Shown: positions 35,628 through 47,463 of the stretch, piece by piece
How positions within the stretch are numbered: position 1 is the stretch's first letter
Layout: each line of letters starts with the position of its first letter
DNA from: Lindgomyces ingoldianus
Lineage: Eukaryota > Ascomycota > Dothideomycetes > Pleosporales > Lindgomycetaceae
Direction: 5' to 3'
NCBI RefSeq assembly: GCF_010093535.1
Contig: NW_022985162.1
Location: 2,010,931-2,074,930, forward strand
DNA: 64,000 bases
Notes under the pieces: generated by a model
Seen by the model: the letters and a program-made list of their open reading frames with translations, nothing else
Database searches by the model: none
Told to the model about the DNA's origin: nothing
Made by a program: the position numbers and the translations under genes

Positions 35628-38606
35628 ATGGCTTCTCCTCCTTCACAGCCTGCCCAGGATCCTCCTGCTCCTATTGGCACCTCCACACACCCCGCGCTGC
35701 AACCCTCCATCACCTCTGTCCCCGTCACCCCTGGCGTGCATATGGCCGGCCACTCTGCATACATTGAGCCTGAGGGCACTGCACACAGCACTAACCTGCC
35801 CTTTGACCCCGACACGGCCACACCAGGTCCCCAGTGGAACGCGAATTCGTACTTTGCGCCAAAACACGAGGCACGCTCAAGCTCTCCAACCGAGGCTGCC
35901 GCTGGTGCTCGCACGGCAGAAGAGCTCCTACGACGTCTGAGCCTGATACCGGACCCGCAAGTCAAGCATGATCTAGCAGACATAGACCCGCGGGCAGCAC
36001 ATCCTAATTTGAATCTCAGCGGAAGAGTTCTTAGCGCTACTTTCGCCGTGCCTTACAACATTGGCTTCTCGCCAGGTAACGAGTGGGTAAGTGGAATTCT
36101 GTTGTCTTCTTCCATGCCTACCAATCGATTGCTAAAAGGTGGGCCATAGGAGCTGAAATCTCGCCGCGGAACCTCTGCCTTGTTTGACTCCTTCTCTTAC
36201 CTAGCCTCGGCCTCGTCACCATGGAATCATACTCTGGTTGGTTGGACAGGAGAAATTCGTGGGCCTCCAACTCAGGATGCCCCGCCAAGTAAAGCTTCCG
36301 CTCCCATTCCTGTGGACCCTCGATCAGTACCACCGCCACCCCCTCCTCCAGAAGGGCTTAAAATCAGCCGCCAGGACAGAGAGCGCTTGGAGAAACAGCT
36401 TGAACGCGACCACGGCGGCAGAATTGTTCCAGTGTGGCTCATTGATGAAATAGATGAAGAGAAAGATGTAGCAATCATGAAAGACCAGTCCCGGTGGCGT
36501 CGATATGCCGAGCGCGAGCTCTACACACTCTTCCACTACAAAGTAAACGAGCCCGCCGACGGTCGCGCGGCACGGAAGTCGTGGGCCGATTATTACCGCA
36601 TGAACAAGCTCTTTGCAGACCGGATCATGGAGCTGTATAAACCCGGTGATATAATTGTCGTCCACGATTACTATCTTCTCCTTCTACCCAGCCTTCTCCG
36701 TCAGCGTCAAGCAAATGTATACGTCGGCTTCTTTCTCCATGTCCCATTCCCAAGTAGCGAATTCTACCGCTGCCTCAGTAGGCGTAAAGAGATTCTAGAA
36801 GGTGTCTTAGGTGCTAACATGATTGGGTTTCAATCTTACAGCTACTCAAGGCATTTTTCTTCGTGCTGTACGCGGATCCTTGGCTTTGACTCTTCATCTG
36901 CAGGCGTCGATGCCTATGGCGCTCACGTCGCAGTAGATGTCTTCCCGATTGGCATCAATGCCTCCTCTACGCAACAGCAAGCATATGGTGACCCAACTAT
37001 CGAAGAGAAGATTAAGGCTATCCGTGATCTGTACGAAGGCAAGAAGATCATTGTTGGTAGAGACAGACTCGACTCCGTCCGAGGTGTGGTACAAAAACTC
37101 CAGGCTTTTGAAATTTTCCTCGAGAAATACCCTGAATGGCACGAAAAGGTTGTCTTGATCCAAGTCACCAGTCCAAGCAACGTCCAAGGTACCAAAGACG
37201 AAGACGATGACAGCAAAATCGTCAATAAAATCTCAGAAATAATGTCTAGAATCAACGGTACCTACGGCTCTCTCAGCTATTCTCCTGTTCAGCACTTCCC
37301 GCAATACCTCTCTCGAGAAGAGTACTTTGCGCTGCTTCGCATTGCTGATGTTGGTCTCATTACCAGCGTCCGAGACGGCATGAACACAACCAGCCTTGAA
37401 TATGTCATTTGCCAGAGAGAAAACCGTGGTCCCCTCATTCTGTCCGAATTCTCAGGAACCGCCGGGTCGCTTAGTGGAGCTCTTCACATCAACCCTTGGG
37501 ATCTTAGCGGCGTAGCGGATGCTATAAATGAAGCGTTGACGATGCCTCAAGACCAGCGCAAGGAGTCGCATGAAATGCTGTACAAGCATGTCATAGCGAA
37601 CAACGTACAGGCGTGGACGAATAACTTCCTCAAGAGACTTATGACCAATCTGTCCTCATTTGACCAGTCATTCGCGACTCCGTCATTGGACAAAGCCAAG
37701 GTTCTCTCTCAATATCGGCAGGCAAAGAAGCGACTGTTCATGTTTGATTACGATGGTACTTTGACTCCCATTGTCAGAGATCCACAATCCGCCATTCCCT
37801 CAGACCGGGTTATCCGCACACTGAAAACACTGGCTGCAGACCCGAATAATTCTGTTTGGATCATCAGCGGTAGAGACCAGAAGTTCCTAGATGAGTGGAT
37901 GGGCTCCATTTCTGAGCTTGGTCTTAGTGCCGAGCACGGAAGCTTCATGCGCCATCCGCGAAGCGATGACTGGGAAAACCTGACCGAGACAACAGACATG
38001 AGCTGGCAGTCTGAAGTCATGCACATCTTCGAACACTACACTGAGCGGACGCCTGGAGCGCACATTGAGCGGAAGAAAATTGCCCTTACCTGGCATTACC
38101 GGAGAGCCGACCCTGAGTTTGGTGCTTTCCAAGCTCGGGAATGCCAGAAACACCTCGAGAAAACGGTTGCGAAGAAATACGATGTTGAAGTCATGACAGG
38201 CAAGGCAAATCTGGAGGTGCGACCACGGTTCGTGAATAAGGGGGAAATCGCGAAGAGACTGATTCAAGACTACGGGGAGGGCGCGGGAGAGGCACCTGAA
38301 TTTGTACTTTGTCTCGGCGACGATTTTACGGACGAAGGTGAGTTTTGCTTCATTCTCTTAATTGAGTCATACACTGACTGACACGGCTTAGACATGTTCC
38401 GCTCTCTCCGACAGTCCGAGTTGCCCCAGGACCACGTTTTCTCGGTCACTGTCGGCGCCAGTTCGAAGCAAACGCTTGCGAGTTGGCACCTCGTGGAGCC
38501 GTCTGATGTCATTTCTGTCATTTCTCTTCTCAACGGCTCCTCTGATGCTGGAAATGCGGGAGCGGTTGCCGTGGTCGAGGGGTCAGTCCTCGAATCGAGA
38601 CTATAA
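35628..38606 (+). CDS. tps2: Trehalose-6-phosphate phosphatase with inactive synthase-like domain (Tps2)
   Basis: Dephosphorylates trehalose-6-phosphate, the last step of trehalose synthesis. Exons 35628-36086, 36150-38337 and 38392-38606 give 953 aa. After a Pro/Ser-rich N-terminus (about 90 residues) comes a GT20 synthase-like domain (about 130-560), then a HAD phosphatase domain (about 680-950). HAD motifs are intact: FDYDGTLTPIV with both Asp, and CLGDDFTDE joined to DMF across the last intron. The synthase domain has changed positions: VHDYYL where active Tps1 has HDYHL, and GRDRLDSVRG where the donor-phosphate Lys of RLDYSKG is expected. RDGMN...EYV is kept. This fits Tps2 as the phosphatase and scaffold of the Tps1-Tps2 complex rather than a second synthase. 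Confidence 0.94.
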
Positions 38607-39616
38607 AAGGAGATGGCAAATAGACATGTCGATAGGCGTGTGGGGAAGGTTGTCTGAGCATTTCTGCATGGAGCATATGGCGCGTTCTGTTTTACGTCCA
38701 AGGAATTGGCCTGGAATTCAAACACGAGCGCGACGGCGAATACTGGGAAGGGGTTTCCTTTCTGTAATTGTAATTGACCCCGGGCTCTCAAAGGCTATTT
38801 CTACGCATGAAGTGTCCGTCTTCGTCGATGACCCACTCAGTTGTGGTAGGGATTTTGCTTTCGAGCCATCAATGCGCCCCTTGGTCCTGCAGAGGGGTGG
38901 CGCATGTCTGGATCGAAAAGAGGCTAGCGCACGGCTTCCACGTGGATTTCTTGACTCGCACACGGGAAAAGCAAGCCGAGTCAAGAGAACGCCCGAAGGC
39001 AAGCCGAGGGCCTCAGCAGGTTTCCGGCTGCGTGCGACCGAGAAGCGCAGGTTCTGGCTGTCGACCTCAAGAAGCCCGCAAGATTGAGAGGTGAGAGTGA
39101 GGCCATCCAGCAATGCAGCTGCGTGTGCGTGTGCCTGTCCCAGGTGCAGCGCAGAAGTCGACAGACATGGCGCGGGACAGGCTCTCTCGGTGAGTGGCCG
39201 GTGCCATCGGTGGCGGCCCTAGCAAGTGCTCGATTAACCCTTCCAGAACGTGGAAAAGGCCGCCAGCCGTGTCCTGTCCCCATCTCTGCAGGACTGACCC
39301 GTGCCCCCCCAAGCAACGTTGCCCTGCAACCCTCTCCCAACGCCCACTGTTCCCTTCTCCCCGCCTGTTTCCTTCATCTCTGCCGTCTTGCGCTCGTCCT
39401 GCACTCGTTCTTTCTAGCCGCCGTCCTCGTCGTTGATCCCCCGCGTCGCATAGAGAGCAGCCGCCTTGCTGTTGCTGTCTCTGCGTCAGGACTACAGCCG
39501 TGTTCCCTGTCCCTGCACGATTTCTCGGGATATAACTTCCTCGCTTCGCTGCGTTTCGACTTCCTTATCGCTCCAATTCCCTCTCGAAACAACTTTCTGT
39601 CCTTTCTGCTCTCACA
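38607..39616. other. Intergenic, 1 kb
   Basis: Holds the tps2 3' flank followed by a C/T-rich upstream region (from about 39290) typical of a fungal promoter and leader. ORFs here read as low-complexity shadows. Confidence 0.5.
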
Positions 39617-39926
39617 ATGGGTCTGATAGAGAAGCTCCAAGCCAGTATGTTTGCCGATCATGGTCGTTGGCAAGGGAACAACTTCGCCCTAACCACTAGC
39701 AGGACTTGAGCTCTACCGTCTTGAGCAGCGCTACACCCGCCGCGAAAAGCGTACCACCTTCTTCAGCGATGCCCAGTATGTGGACGGCGAGTACGTCTAT
39801 GCATCGTCTCCCACATCGACCAAGTCCTCGTCATCGAACTCGTCATCGACGAACAGCCGACGCTTTAGCAAGGCACCCGTGGTTAGGATAAAGGAGCTCG
39901 CAAGGGTCGGATCAGGTCGGTCGTAA
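39617..39926 (+). CDS. Small protein, 83 aa, two exons
   Basis: Exon 1 (39617-39644) gives MGLIEKLQA. A 58-nt intron (GTATGT donor, CCTAACC branch, AGCAG acceptor) leads to exon 2 (39703-39926). The joined product begins MGLIEKLQARLELYRLEQRY and continues with TRREKRTTFFSDAQYVDGEY. A Ser-rich stretch and a basic C-terminus follow (SRRFSKAPVVRIKELARVG). The charged N-terminal helix is probably amphipathic. No signal peptide or catalytic motif is present. Too short for simple ORF detection, but splice signals and continuous frame are good. Function unknown. Confidence 0.72.
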
Positions 39927-41243
39927 AGCCACAGAGGCGCGATAGCGACGTCTGCAAAGGAGCACTTGTGGGGAGGCAGAGGAGTCCATGCCGAAGTCTC
40001 GATCTGGCTTGGAACCGGGAGCATTCGAAGCAGCCAATGCAAGCGGACTTATGATGTTACACGTACGCATCGACATGACGAAAAAGCCACATGTTTTACC
40101 GCGGGGGCGCACGTCGGCGTTGGACGAAGCAAGGGACGGGGATGCAGCGCACACCGGTGGAGAGGGGAAGATGCAAGGACCAACTGACGACTTTACGGAT
40201 TGCCATCTACATTATCGCTAACAATCTAATTCACTCATGGGTTAAAAGCATTTCTCTGTTATATATTCACACGTTCATTATTTTTCCTTTTATATTCCCA
40301 AGTTCGCGCGTTTAGCATTTCTCTGGCACGAGTTCTGCATTGCCACAATACCCTTTTTCTACTTTTCAATATTACATGATTGACTCGTGTAGACTTGGAT
40401 CCCTTTTCGGTTTGGCTATCTGTCTTAGACCTTGGGCATGCCAGTCTTTTTTTTTTTTTTTGTAGTCCTACGCGAGCATGTATGCAGCGGACCCTGGTTT
40501 CAAGCCTCAGCATTCAATGAGTAATATAGCCAAGACAATTCTTGCTCCTGGTGTTGATCGTATCCGTGAAATAGTTCCAGCACCGTTCCAAACACAGCCA
40601 GCTATCAAATTGCTTCCATTCCCATAACGTCAAGTCCTCAACCCAAGGTAGAAGGCGAGAAGGACAGCTTACCTAGGCATGGGATGATACCCTCCATATG
40701 TACCTTCTGCCCGCGCTGTCTATCCCTCCTTCCTCGTTCCACTCTGTTCGCCAGGATAAGGAAACCTTGGACCAGCGTAAGTGCTCTGCCCTATGAAATT
40801 TCAATTTTACTCCTTGGCCATCCAACACCTCATTCTTGCTTCCTACAAAATCAGAAAGTATTTTCCTCACTTGACCCCGAAATCGAAACAAAACACCTTC
40901 GTTTCCCTAGCGAACGGTGTTTGTGCACTGCATCTGAAGGACTGGGGTTTGCGGTGCAGCAGGCATTGGTTGTTCCGCGTCAATGGGAGGAGTTGGTACA
41001 CGTTGCTCTGGAGGAGTAGGCATTGGCTCCTCTGCATCAACAGGGATAGGAGCCACGACAGCTGCGGGAGCCTCATCCACACCAATGGTATCCTCCACCA
41101 AGTCGCGTTAAAAACGCCTTCGACCGTTGGTCAAGAAGTTGTGGCTCAAGGGGTCACGGCGCCTGTGCCGTTCGGAAGCGGCGCACGGACGCTTGTGAGT
41201 ATCGATTTTGTCCCGACTTCAATCCAACAGAGCTCTTCACGTC
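39927..41243. other. Intergenic, 1.3 kb
   Basis: Contains a 15-T run at 40447-40461 and a minus-strand protein-like fragment described separately. No other supported gene. Confidence 0.5.
40907..41110 (-). other. Possible minus-strand coding fragment, Pro/Ala/Glu-rich
   Basis: Between in-frame stops lies a 67-codon stretch with imperfect internal repeats: VDAEEPMPTPPEQRVPTPPI, then DAEQPMPAAPQTP. Its composition is more protein-like than that of other ORFs in the gap. There is no ATG, and no convincing partner exon was found. It may be an exon of an uncalled gene or a relic. Confidence 0.25.
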
Positions 41244-43284
41244 ATGCTTGCCCACCCCTTCCGCACCGCTCTCGCTGCATTCTCCAATAGACCGTATATA
41301 TGTCAGTCGTGTCTGTGCCGGGTGAAACCGCAGCTATTAGCTTCTAGGCACCCCGTCATAAAGATTACAAGCCGAGCTCTTCAGACACAGGACAATGCTC
41401 CCAATAAGGACAACGCGCCGTTCCGGAAATCGCTGAAAGATGCCGCAAAGCAGAAACGAAAACAGGAACGCGAAAATGCTGGGGCTTCAAAGAAGTCGCA
41501 GAAAGGCAAAGACACTCGGCTAGAGAAATGGGAGCTCACGGTCGGAATCGAAATCCATGCAGAGCTCAACACGGCCCGGAAGCTATTCTCCAGCGCTACC
41601 ACTTCTGTCAACGAATTGCCCAATACTCATGTTGCTCTGTTTGATGCCGCATTTCCAGGATCTCAGCCTCATTTCCAGATCGAGACACTCATTCCTGCCT
41701 TGCGTTCTGCTCTAGCTTTGAGTTGCAACATCCAGCAAAAAAGTACCTTTGACCGAAAACACTATTTTTATCAGGACCAGCCTGCTGGATACCAGATTAC
41801 CCAGTACTATGGTGAGATCTCGTTTGATTGATTTGAAAAGGCTCTTCTTACTCAACCCACTAGAACCCTTTGCACGGGATGGCCACATCACACTCTACCC
41901 TCACGATTTCCCTAGTGGTGTTTCGCCCGAGGGCGGTCCTGTGACAATTGGCATAAGGCAGATTCAGATAGAGCAAGACACAGCCAAAACCGTGCTTCAG
42001 CCCCCTTCCACCTATCTCCTCGATTTCAATCGTGTATCCCACCCTCTCATTGAAATAATAACGCTTCCTCATATCCATAATGCTTCGACGGCCGCAGCTT
42101 GTGTGCGCAAGATACAAGGTATACTCAAAGCCGTCAATGCGGTAACTGCTGGTATGGAAATGGGCGGTCTTCGTGCAGACGTGAACGTTTCGGTTCGTGA
42201 GCGAAATGCGCAGGCTGGAGTAGCCGGTCTATCATATTATGGGGTTAGCGGCCTAGGGCAGCGGACAGAAATTAAGAACCTAGCAAGTGTAAAGGCAGTT
42301 GAAGAGGCAATTATCGCCGAGCGAGATCGACAAATCGGATTACTAGAGAGCGGCGGTGTTGTAGAAGGAGAGACACGTGGGTGGACAATCGGCAGCAAGA
42401 CAACGAAGCGGCTGCGAGGCAAAGAAGGCGAGATCGACTACCGTTATATGCCCGACCCAGATATCGCACCCATCATTGTTGGAAATGTATGTGACCGTTG
42501 CGTTCCCGCGATCCATCTGACTAACATTGCTAGGACGTTGTTGAGCACCTTCGGGAGACTCTCCCCATGCTGTCGGACGATTACATACAGAAGCTCGTAT
42601 CTAAAGAATACGGACTGACGTCCAAAGATGCGAGCACTCTTCTCCTCCTTGATGACGGCGATCGGTTAGACTACTATTTTGATGTCGTTGAGAACCTCCG
42701 AAGTACCTTCTCCGGAACTCGTGATGTTCTAAGCCGTGTTGGAAAAGTGGCGGGGAACTGGTAAGTTCGGGCGCTACACGCTCCGTCGCTTCTTTGTTTA
42801 TTTCTCCGCCAATCCGCGTTAAATGGTCATTCTGTGTTATCAAGTGAGCTAACAAATATTCAGGGTCCTCATGGAATTGGGCGGACTGTTCAAGAATGAG
42901 GAGTGGTCCAGCAGCCGCGTCCCTTCGGATGCGCTCGCAGCCATCATAGCCCATCTACTACGCAAGCAGATTACCGGCCGGACCGCGAAGCTTCTCCTTT
43001 CCATGAAATTTGAAGGAGACGCCCGCTTAGTCGAACACATTATCATTGACGATGATATGATTCTACGGCCACTGTCCCGTCAAGAGTACACGGCACTGGC
43101 TGAGAAGGTCCTAGAAGGGAAGCCAGACATGGTAAGAGATATTGTCGAAAATCAGCAGCATCAGAAACTGAAATGGTTCGTTGGGCAAATGATGGCTAGG
43201 AGCGCTGAAGGCACAGTGGAACCTGGCGCTGCAGAGGCAACCCTAAGGGAGTTGTTGCAGCTTCCTCCTTTGGAGCAGAAATAA
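41244..43284 (+). CDS. PET112: Mitochondrial Glu-tRNA(Gln) amidotransferase subunit B (GatB/Pet112)
   Basis: Converts Glu-tRNA(Gln) to Gln-tRNA(Gln) in mitochondria as part of the GatFAB/GatCAB-type complex. Exons 41244-41811, 41864-42486, 42534-42760 and 42864-43284 give 612 aa. The first ATG is 41244; the open codons upstream start with TTG. An Arg/Ser-rich presequence precedes a Lys-rich linker. Catalytic-domain motifs: [30 protein letters not shown] (joined across intron 1), [22 protein letters not shown] and [11 protein letters not shown]. The helical and tail domain follows, including [28 protein letters not shown] and the C-terminal Yqey-like [10 protein letters not shown]. All intron phases match. 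Confidence 0.95.
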
Positions 43285-43462
43285 GAGAGCGGTAAAGTTC
43301 AAATGGAAAACGTCGCTCCGATTGTGAATTCTCGTGGCGTGTTCTGTGACCGGCCACGTCTGCACTCTCGGGAAACATGAAATGTTGGGCGAGGAAATAA
43401 CGGTGGGTACCGTGGGTGTTAAAAGTCTGGTTCAGCTAACATTTCCCCCACCCCACATAGCC

Positions 43463-45379
43463 ATGATGGTGTTTCGAATACTTCGGATACCCTTAGATGT
43501 CTCGACCACACTGTACAGGCGATGCCGCCACCTTCAACAACCGCAAATTGGGCAGATGGCCTCCACAGCTTCCCCCAACGCCAGATCTGCTCTAACGGAG
43601 CTCATGGAGCCGCCTACACCACAGAATGATACTAACTGTCAGGTCCCTTCAGGCCCCGCCATGACCCCCTCTTCATCCTCTTCGAATTCTATCCCTCACC
43701 CCCCACCCTTCCATTACGGTCCTTACCAACGGATTAAACTTCGCCGTGATATTCGCTCTCGTGTATTGTATCGAAATGTCGGCTGTTATAAACTGCATCG
43801 AGCGGTGTTAAGGTACTTCACAATGTCTCTCCATGAGGACCCAAACTCTTGCCACAACCACCTTGACGCAGAGTCCTCGTTGTCTACTAAACTGTCATCC
43901 TCTGTCCCCTGGAGGAAATTCGCTGCATCCTCCAGCCTAGCCCGGAAATCGTGGCTACGAGAAAAGGAGGAGAAGTACGGAAAGATTGGTGATCGGTCTC
44001 GAGGTACGTCGGATGAGATACAACTAGGGAGAGGGTTCCATCCAATGCTTAACCCCATTCCGATGGAGGTTCGGCCGCCAGGATATCAGCAGTACTGTGT
44101 TACGCAATACCTGACGGACCTCCAGGAATTGGTGGCTATTGAGACTGGAACTGATTCTGATTCTGATATGGGGGATAATACCATACAAATCCGGGTTATG
44201 CAAGGGAACAGGAGTGATCCTGGAGTGGGACAGTCTAGTTTGCCGCCGGCGGGGAATCCAGAAGATGTTATTGATTCGAGACTTGTGCCAGTTGTACCTA
44301 GAGCAGGTGAGCCACCGGACGTTCTCGGCGAGGGAGAGGAAACGAAGAACGAAGGGACCTTGTCACAAAGGATCCGGAGTATGTTTAAAGGAACAAATTC
44401 GATAGCACAGACACACCCCAGTAGGATACCTGTGCCTATCTCTCCCCATCGTTCCTCTTCGTTGTCGCAGTCTTCAAGAGACGGAACCAAAGCAACTTCG
44501 ATGCCGCCTCCTCCAAAGCGTAATAAACTGCACAAGAAGGCACCTTCTTCTAGAGGGGGGAGTCGAACTATCAAGAAGAACCCTCCTGCTACATCTTCCC
44601 GTCGCGTTCTCGGCCCAGAATGGGCCCCACGCGCGTATTACAGAGGAGGCACTGCCATCGATCCAGCAAAGTTGTATACCCAGAGAGGCGGAGTACTCAA
44701 AGCATACCTACCCTCGAAGCCAGGGCAACGTCCAGGGCTAGCACCATCACCAGGACTAGGTCCACCACCAAGAATTAGCCCACCACCAGGACTAGCACCA
44801 CCTCCAGGATTGGGACCACCTCCGCCGCCAGGTCCACTACCGTCCACATGGGCAAACCTAATCAACACCACCAATCCTCAACGAATACAATCCCTCAGCC
44901 TCATACCCCACCGTATCCCCTCAAACCCACCCCCCCGAACACACCAACAACCACAACAACGAACCCCACACGAAGCCTTCTGGCACCAAATCGCCACCAT
45001 CACGCCCCTCCCCTACGACCCCAAATCCGCAAGCGCAGAGGAATTGCGCCAACTAGCACACGCGCGGTTCATCGAAATCGACAAAGAAGCTGCCGCAATG
45101 GCGCACGCGGAGATCAAACGGCGAAACGAGGAAAGAGAAGCAGAGATAGAGAAGGGGAATGACGGCTATGCAGAGACCGAGGATGGAGCTAGAGTTGAGG
45201 TAGGGTCAGGTTGTGGACACGAGAGTGGAGATGCATTGGTGGAACAAAGCGGGAATCCCAGGAAATTAAGGAAGAAATCTCGTCCAAGTCCGGAGGTTAG
45301 GAGTGGAATGGAGTGGAGTAGGAATCATGATATGGGGATGGGGTTTGGCTCTGGTCCTAGCCATGGGAGACGGGACTGA
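43463..45379 (+). CDS. Proline-rich hypothetical protein
   Basis: A single open frame. The first Met of MMVFRILRIPLDVSTTLYRR is used; ATGs at 43382 and 43556 are alternatives, giving roughly 610-670 aa. The N-terminal third has a basic segment (YQRIKLRRDIRSRVLYRN) and Ser-rich stretches. The middle is acidic then basic. A Pro/Gly repeat (about 44725-44850, GLAPSPGLGPPP and variants) precedes a charged coiled-coil-like region, ARFIEIDKEAAAMAHAEI. The end is Gly/Arg-rich. No domain, signal peptide or membrane helix is recognised. Continuous coding character over 1.9 kb supports a gene; the exact start is unsure. Confidence 0.7.
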   Translation: MMVFRILRIPLDVSTTLYRRCRHLQQPQIGQMASTASPNARSALTELMEPPTPQNDTNCQVPSGPAMTPSSSSSNSIPHPPPFHYGPYQRIKLRRDIRSRVLYRNVGCYKLHRAVLRYFTMSLHEDPNSCHNHLDAESSLSTKLSSSVPWRKFAASSSLARKSWLREKEEKYGKIGDRSRGTSDEIQLGRGFHPMLNPIPMEVRPPGYQQYCVTQYLTDLQELVAIETGTDSDSDMGDNTIQIRVMQGNRSDPGVGQSSLPPAGNPEDVIDSRLVPVVPRAGEPPDVLGEGEETKNEGTLSQRIRSMFKGTNSIAQTHPSRIPVPISPHRSSSLSQSSRDGTKATSMPPPPKRNKLHKKAPSSRGGSRTIKKNPPATSSRRVLGPEWAPRAYYRGGTAIDPAKLYTQRGGVLKAYLPSKPGQRPGLAPSPGLGPPPRISPPPGLAPPPGLGPPPPPGPLPSTWANLINTTNPQRIQSLSLIPHRIPSNPPPRTHQQPQQRTPHEAFWHQIATITPLPYDPKSASAEELRQLAHARFIEIDKEAAAMAHAEIKRRNEEREAEIEKGNDGYAETEDGARVEVGSGCGHESGDALVEQSGNPRKLRKKSRPSPEVRSGMEWSRNHDMGMGFGSGPSHGRRD

Positions 45380-46342
45380 GCTGTGGATCCCACAAAACGC
45401 GAATACACTTCGGAGAAGTGGTGGCGCGAGAGTAGGCCGTGTCGAGATACTACTAGACGTGATGCAATGGTAGTAACGGCAATGGTAACAGCAATGGTAA
45501 CAGCAATGGCGAAGGAGCCAGCGCGGGGGAAGCCCCAGGAGCAGAGAAAAATACCGAGAGCCCAGATCCATGCACAATTTTAACCCTTCTTTGTTTGTGT
45601 TAAGAAGAGGTTCTGTTAGGGCACGTTGGTACTGATTTATCGGAGGTCATATTAGAGTCGAAGCTTTGATGTTCACATTTATATGAGTACGAAAACGACT
45701 CCAATGAAATATTTACATCCACCCTAACAACACTGTGTCTGTATGGTTTCTAAACGTCTCACGTTTGATCCGAAAAGTAAGTAGGAAATGAGGCTCCCTT
45801 ACAACGGTTTGGTTCTATAAGTTCATTCAATGTGAATGTTCCCGTTTGCGGGTTGATCACCGTATATCCGACGTACAAGTCGAGCCTGGTCACGACTTCT
45901 CAGCGAGGCAGAACGCTTTACGCGAATGCTAACACTTGAAGACGTCAGGATGAAATCTGTAGTACGCGATGGTGGAACTATGTGCCTAAACGCTAGCCGT
46001 GGTAGGAGCATGCAATCCGCTTAGAATGAATGGGCATCACAGCACGCAAATATCACTCATCCATGTCACAGCACAAACACCGGCCTCCCAGCAGCAATGA
46101 GGCCGCAACGCGCCCTTAGAGGAGCGTCTGGGCCACGGGAAGAGACCCGGGCAAGGATATGGTTTGTTCAGGAATGGATGTTCAATTGGCTATGAACTGT
46201 ACACCATTCCCCAGCCACCACGCTGAAAGAGCCAAATTGTGCGCCATCAAGCACACAACCGCCCTAAAGCCCAGAAGTGAAGTCAAATTTTCCGTATGCC
46301 GACCAAACACCTCGAATGCTCGTTCCGTCAGTCCTCGGGTGT
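45380..46342. other. Intergenic between convergent genes
   Basis: Begins with a short GTAACAGCAATG-type repetition near 45470-45510, then 3' flanks of the proline-rich gene and of rpl28. No further gene is seen. Confidence 0.5.
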
Positions 46343-47045
<703 letters not shown>

Positions 47046-47463
47046 TTTGGATGACTGTCTAGGTTCGTGTTGAATTCGTGTGGACGTTAACTTTAAGAAG
47101 TTGAAGTTCCCACTTTCGTGGTGAGCTCGCTAAACGCGGACCGATGGTTCTTCCGCACATCACATGTCACATGCGTCCCTCAAATTGCGTCTGTTTCATT
47201 CACGACATTGCAATCTTTAGCGCTAACGAGCCTTGACTGTCGGACACAACCCGATTCAAAGCTCCAGTCTTCAAATTCACTGGTTGATTTGGAAAATTTA
47301 ATAATTTTTCACTCTAAGCGCTCTACGGCTCCAGAATAGGTTCGCTATGGAATACCTTCTCACTCGATCCTCAGCCCCAGTACGGCGTTCTCAACCCCAC
47401 AAATGTCGACGCCGTCGAACTGAGGCTATCAGAGTCTTCTTTCTTCCTCTGGCCCGCAAGCTG
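47046..47463. other. rpl28 promoter / sec24 3' flank
   Basis: About 0.4 kb between two genes in the same direction. No ORF or clear motif. Confidence 0.55.
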
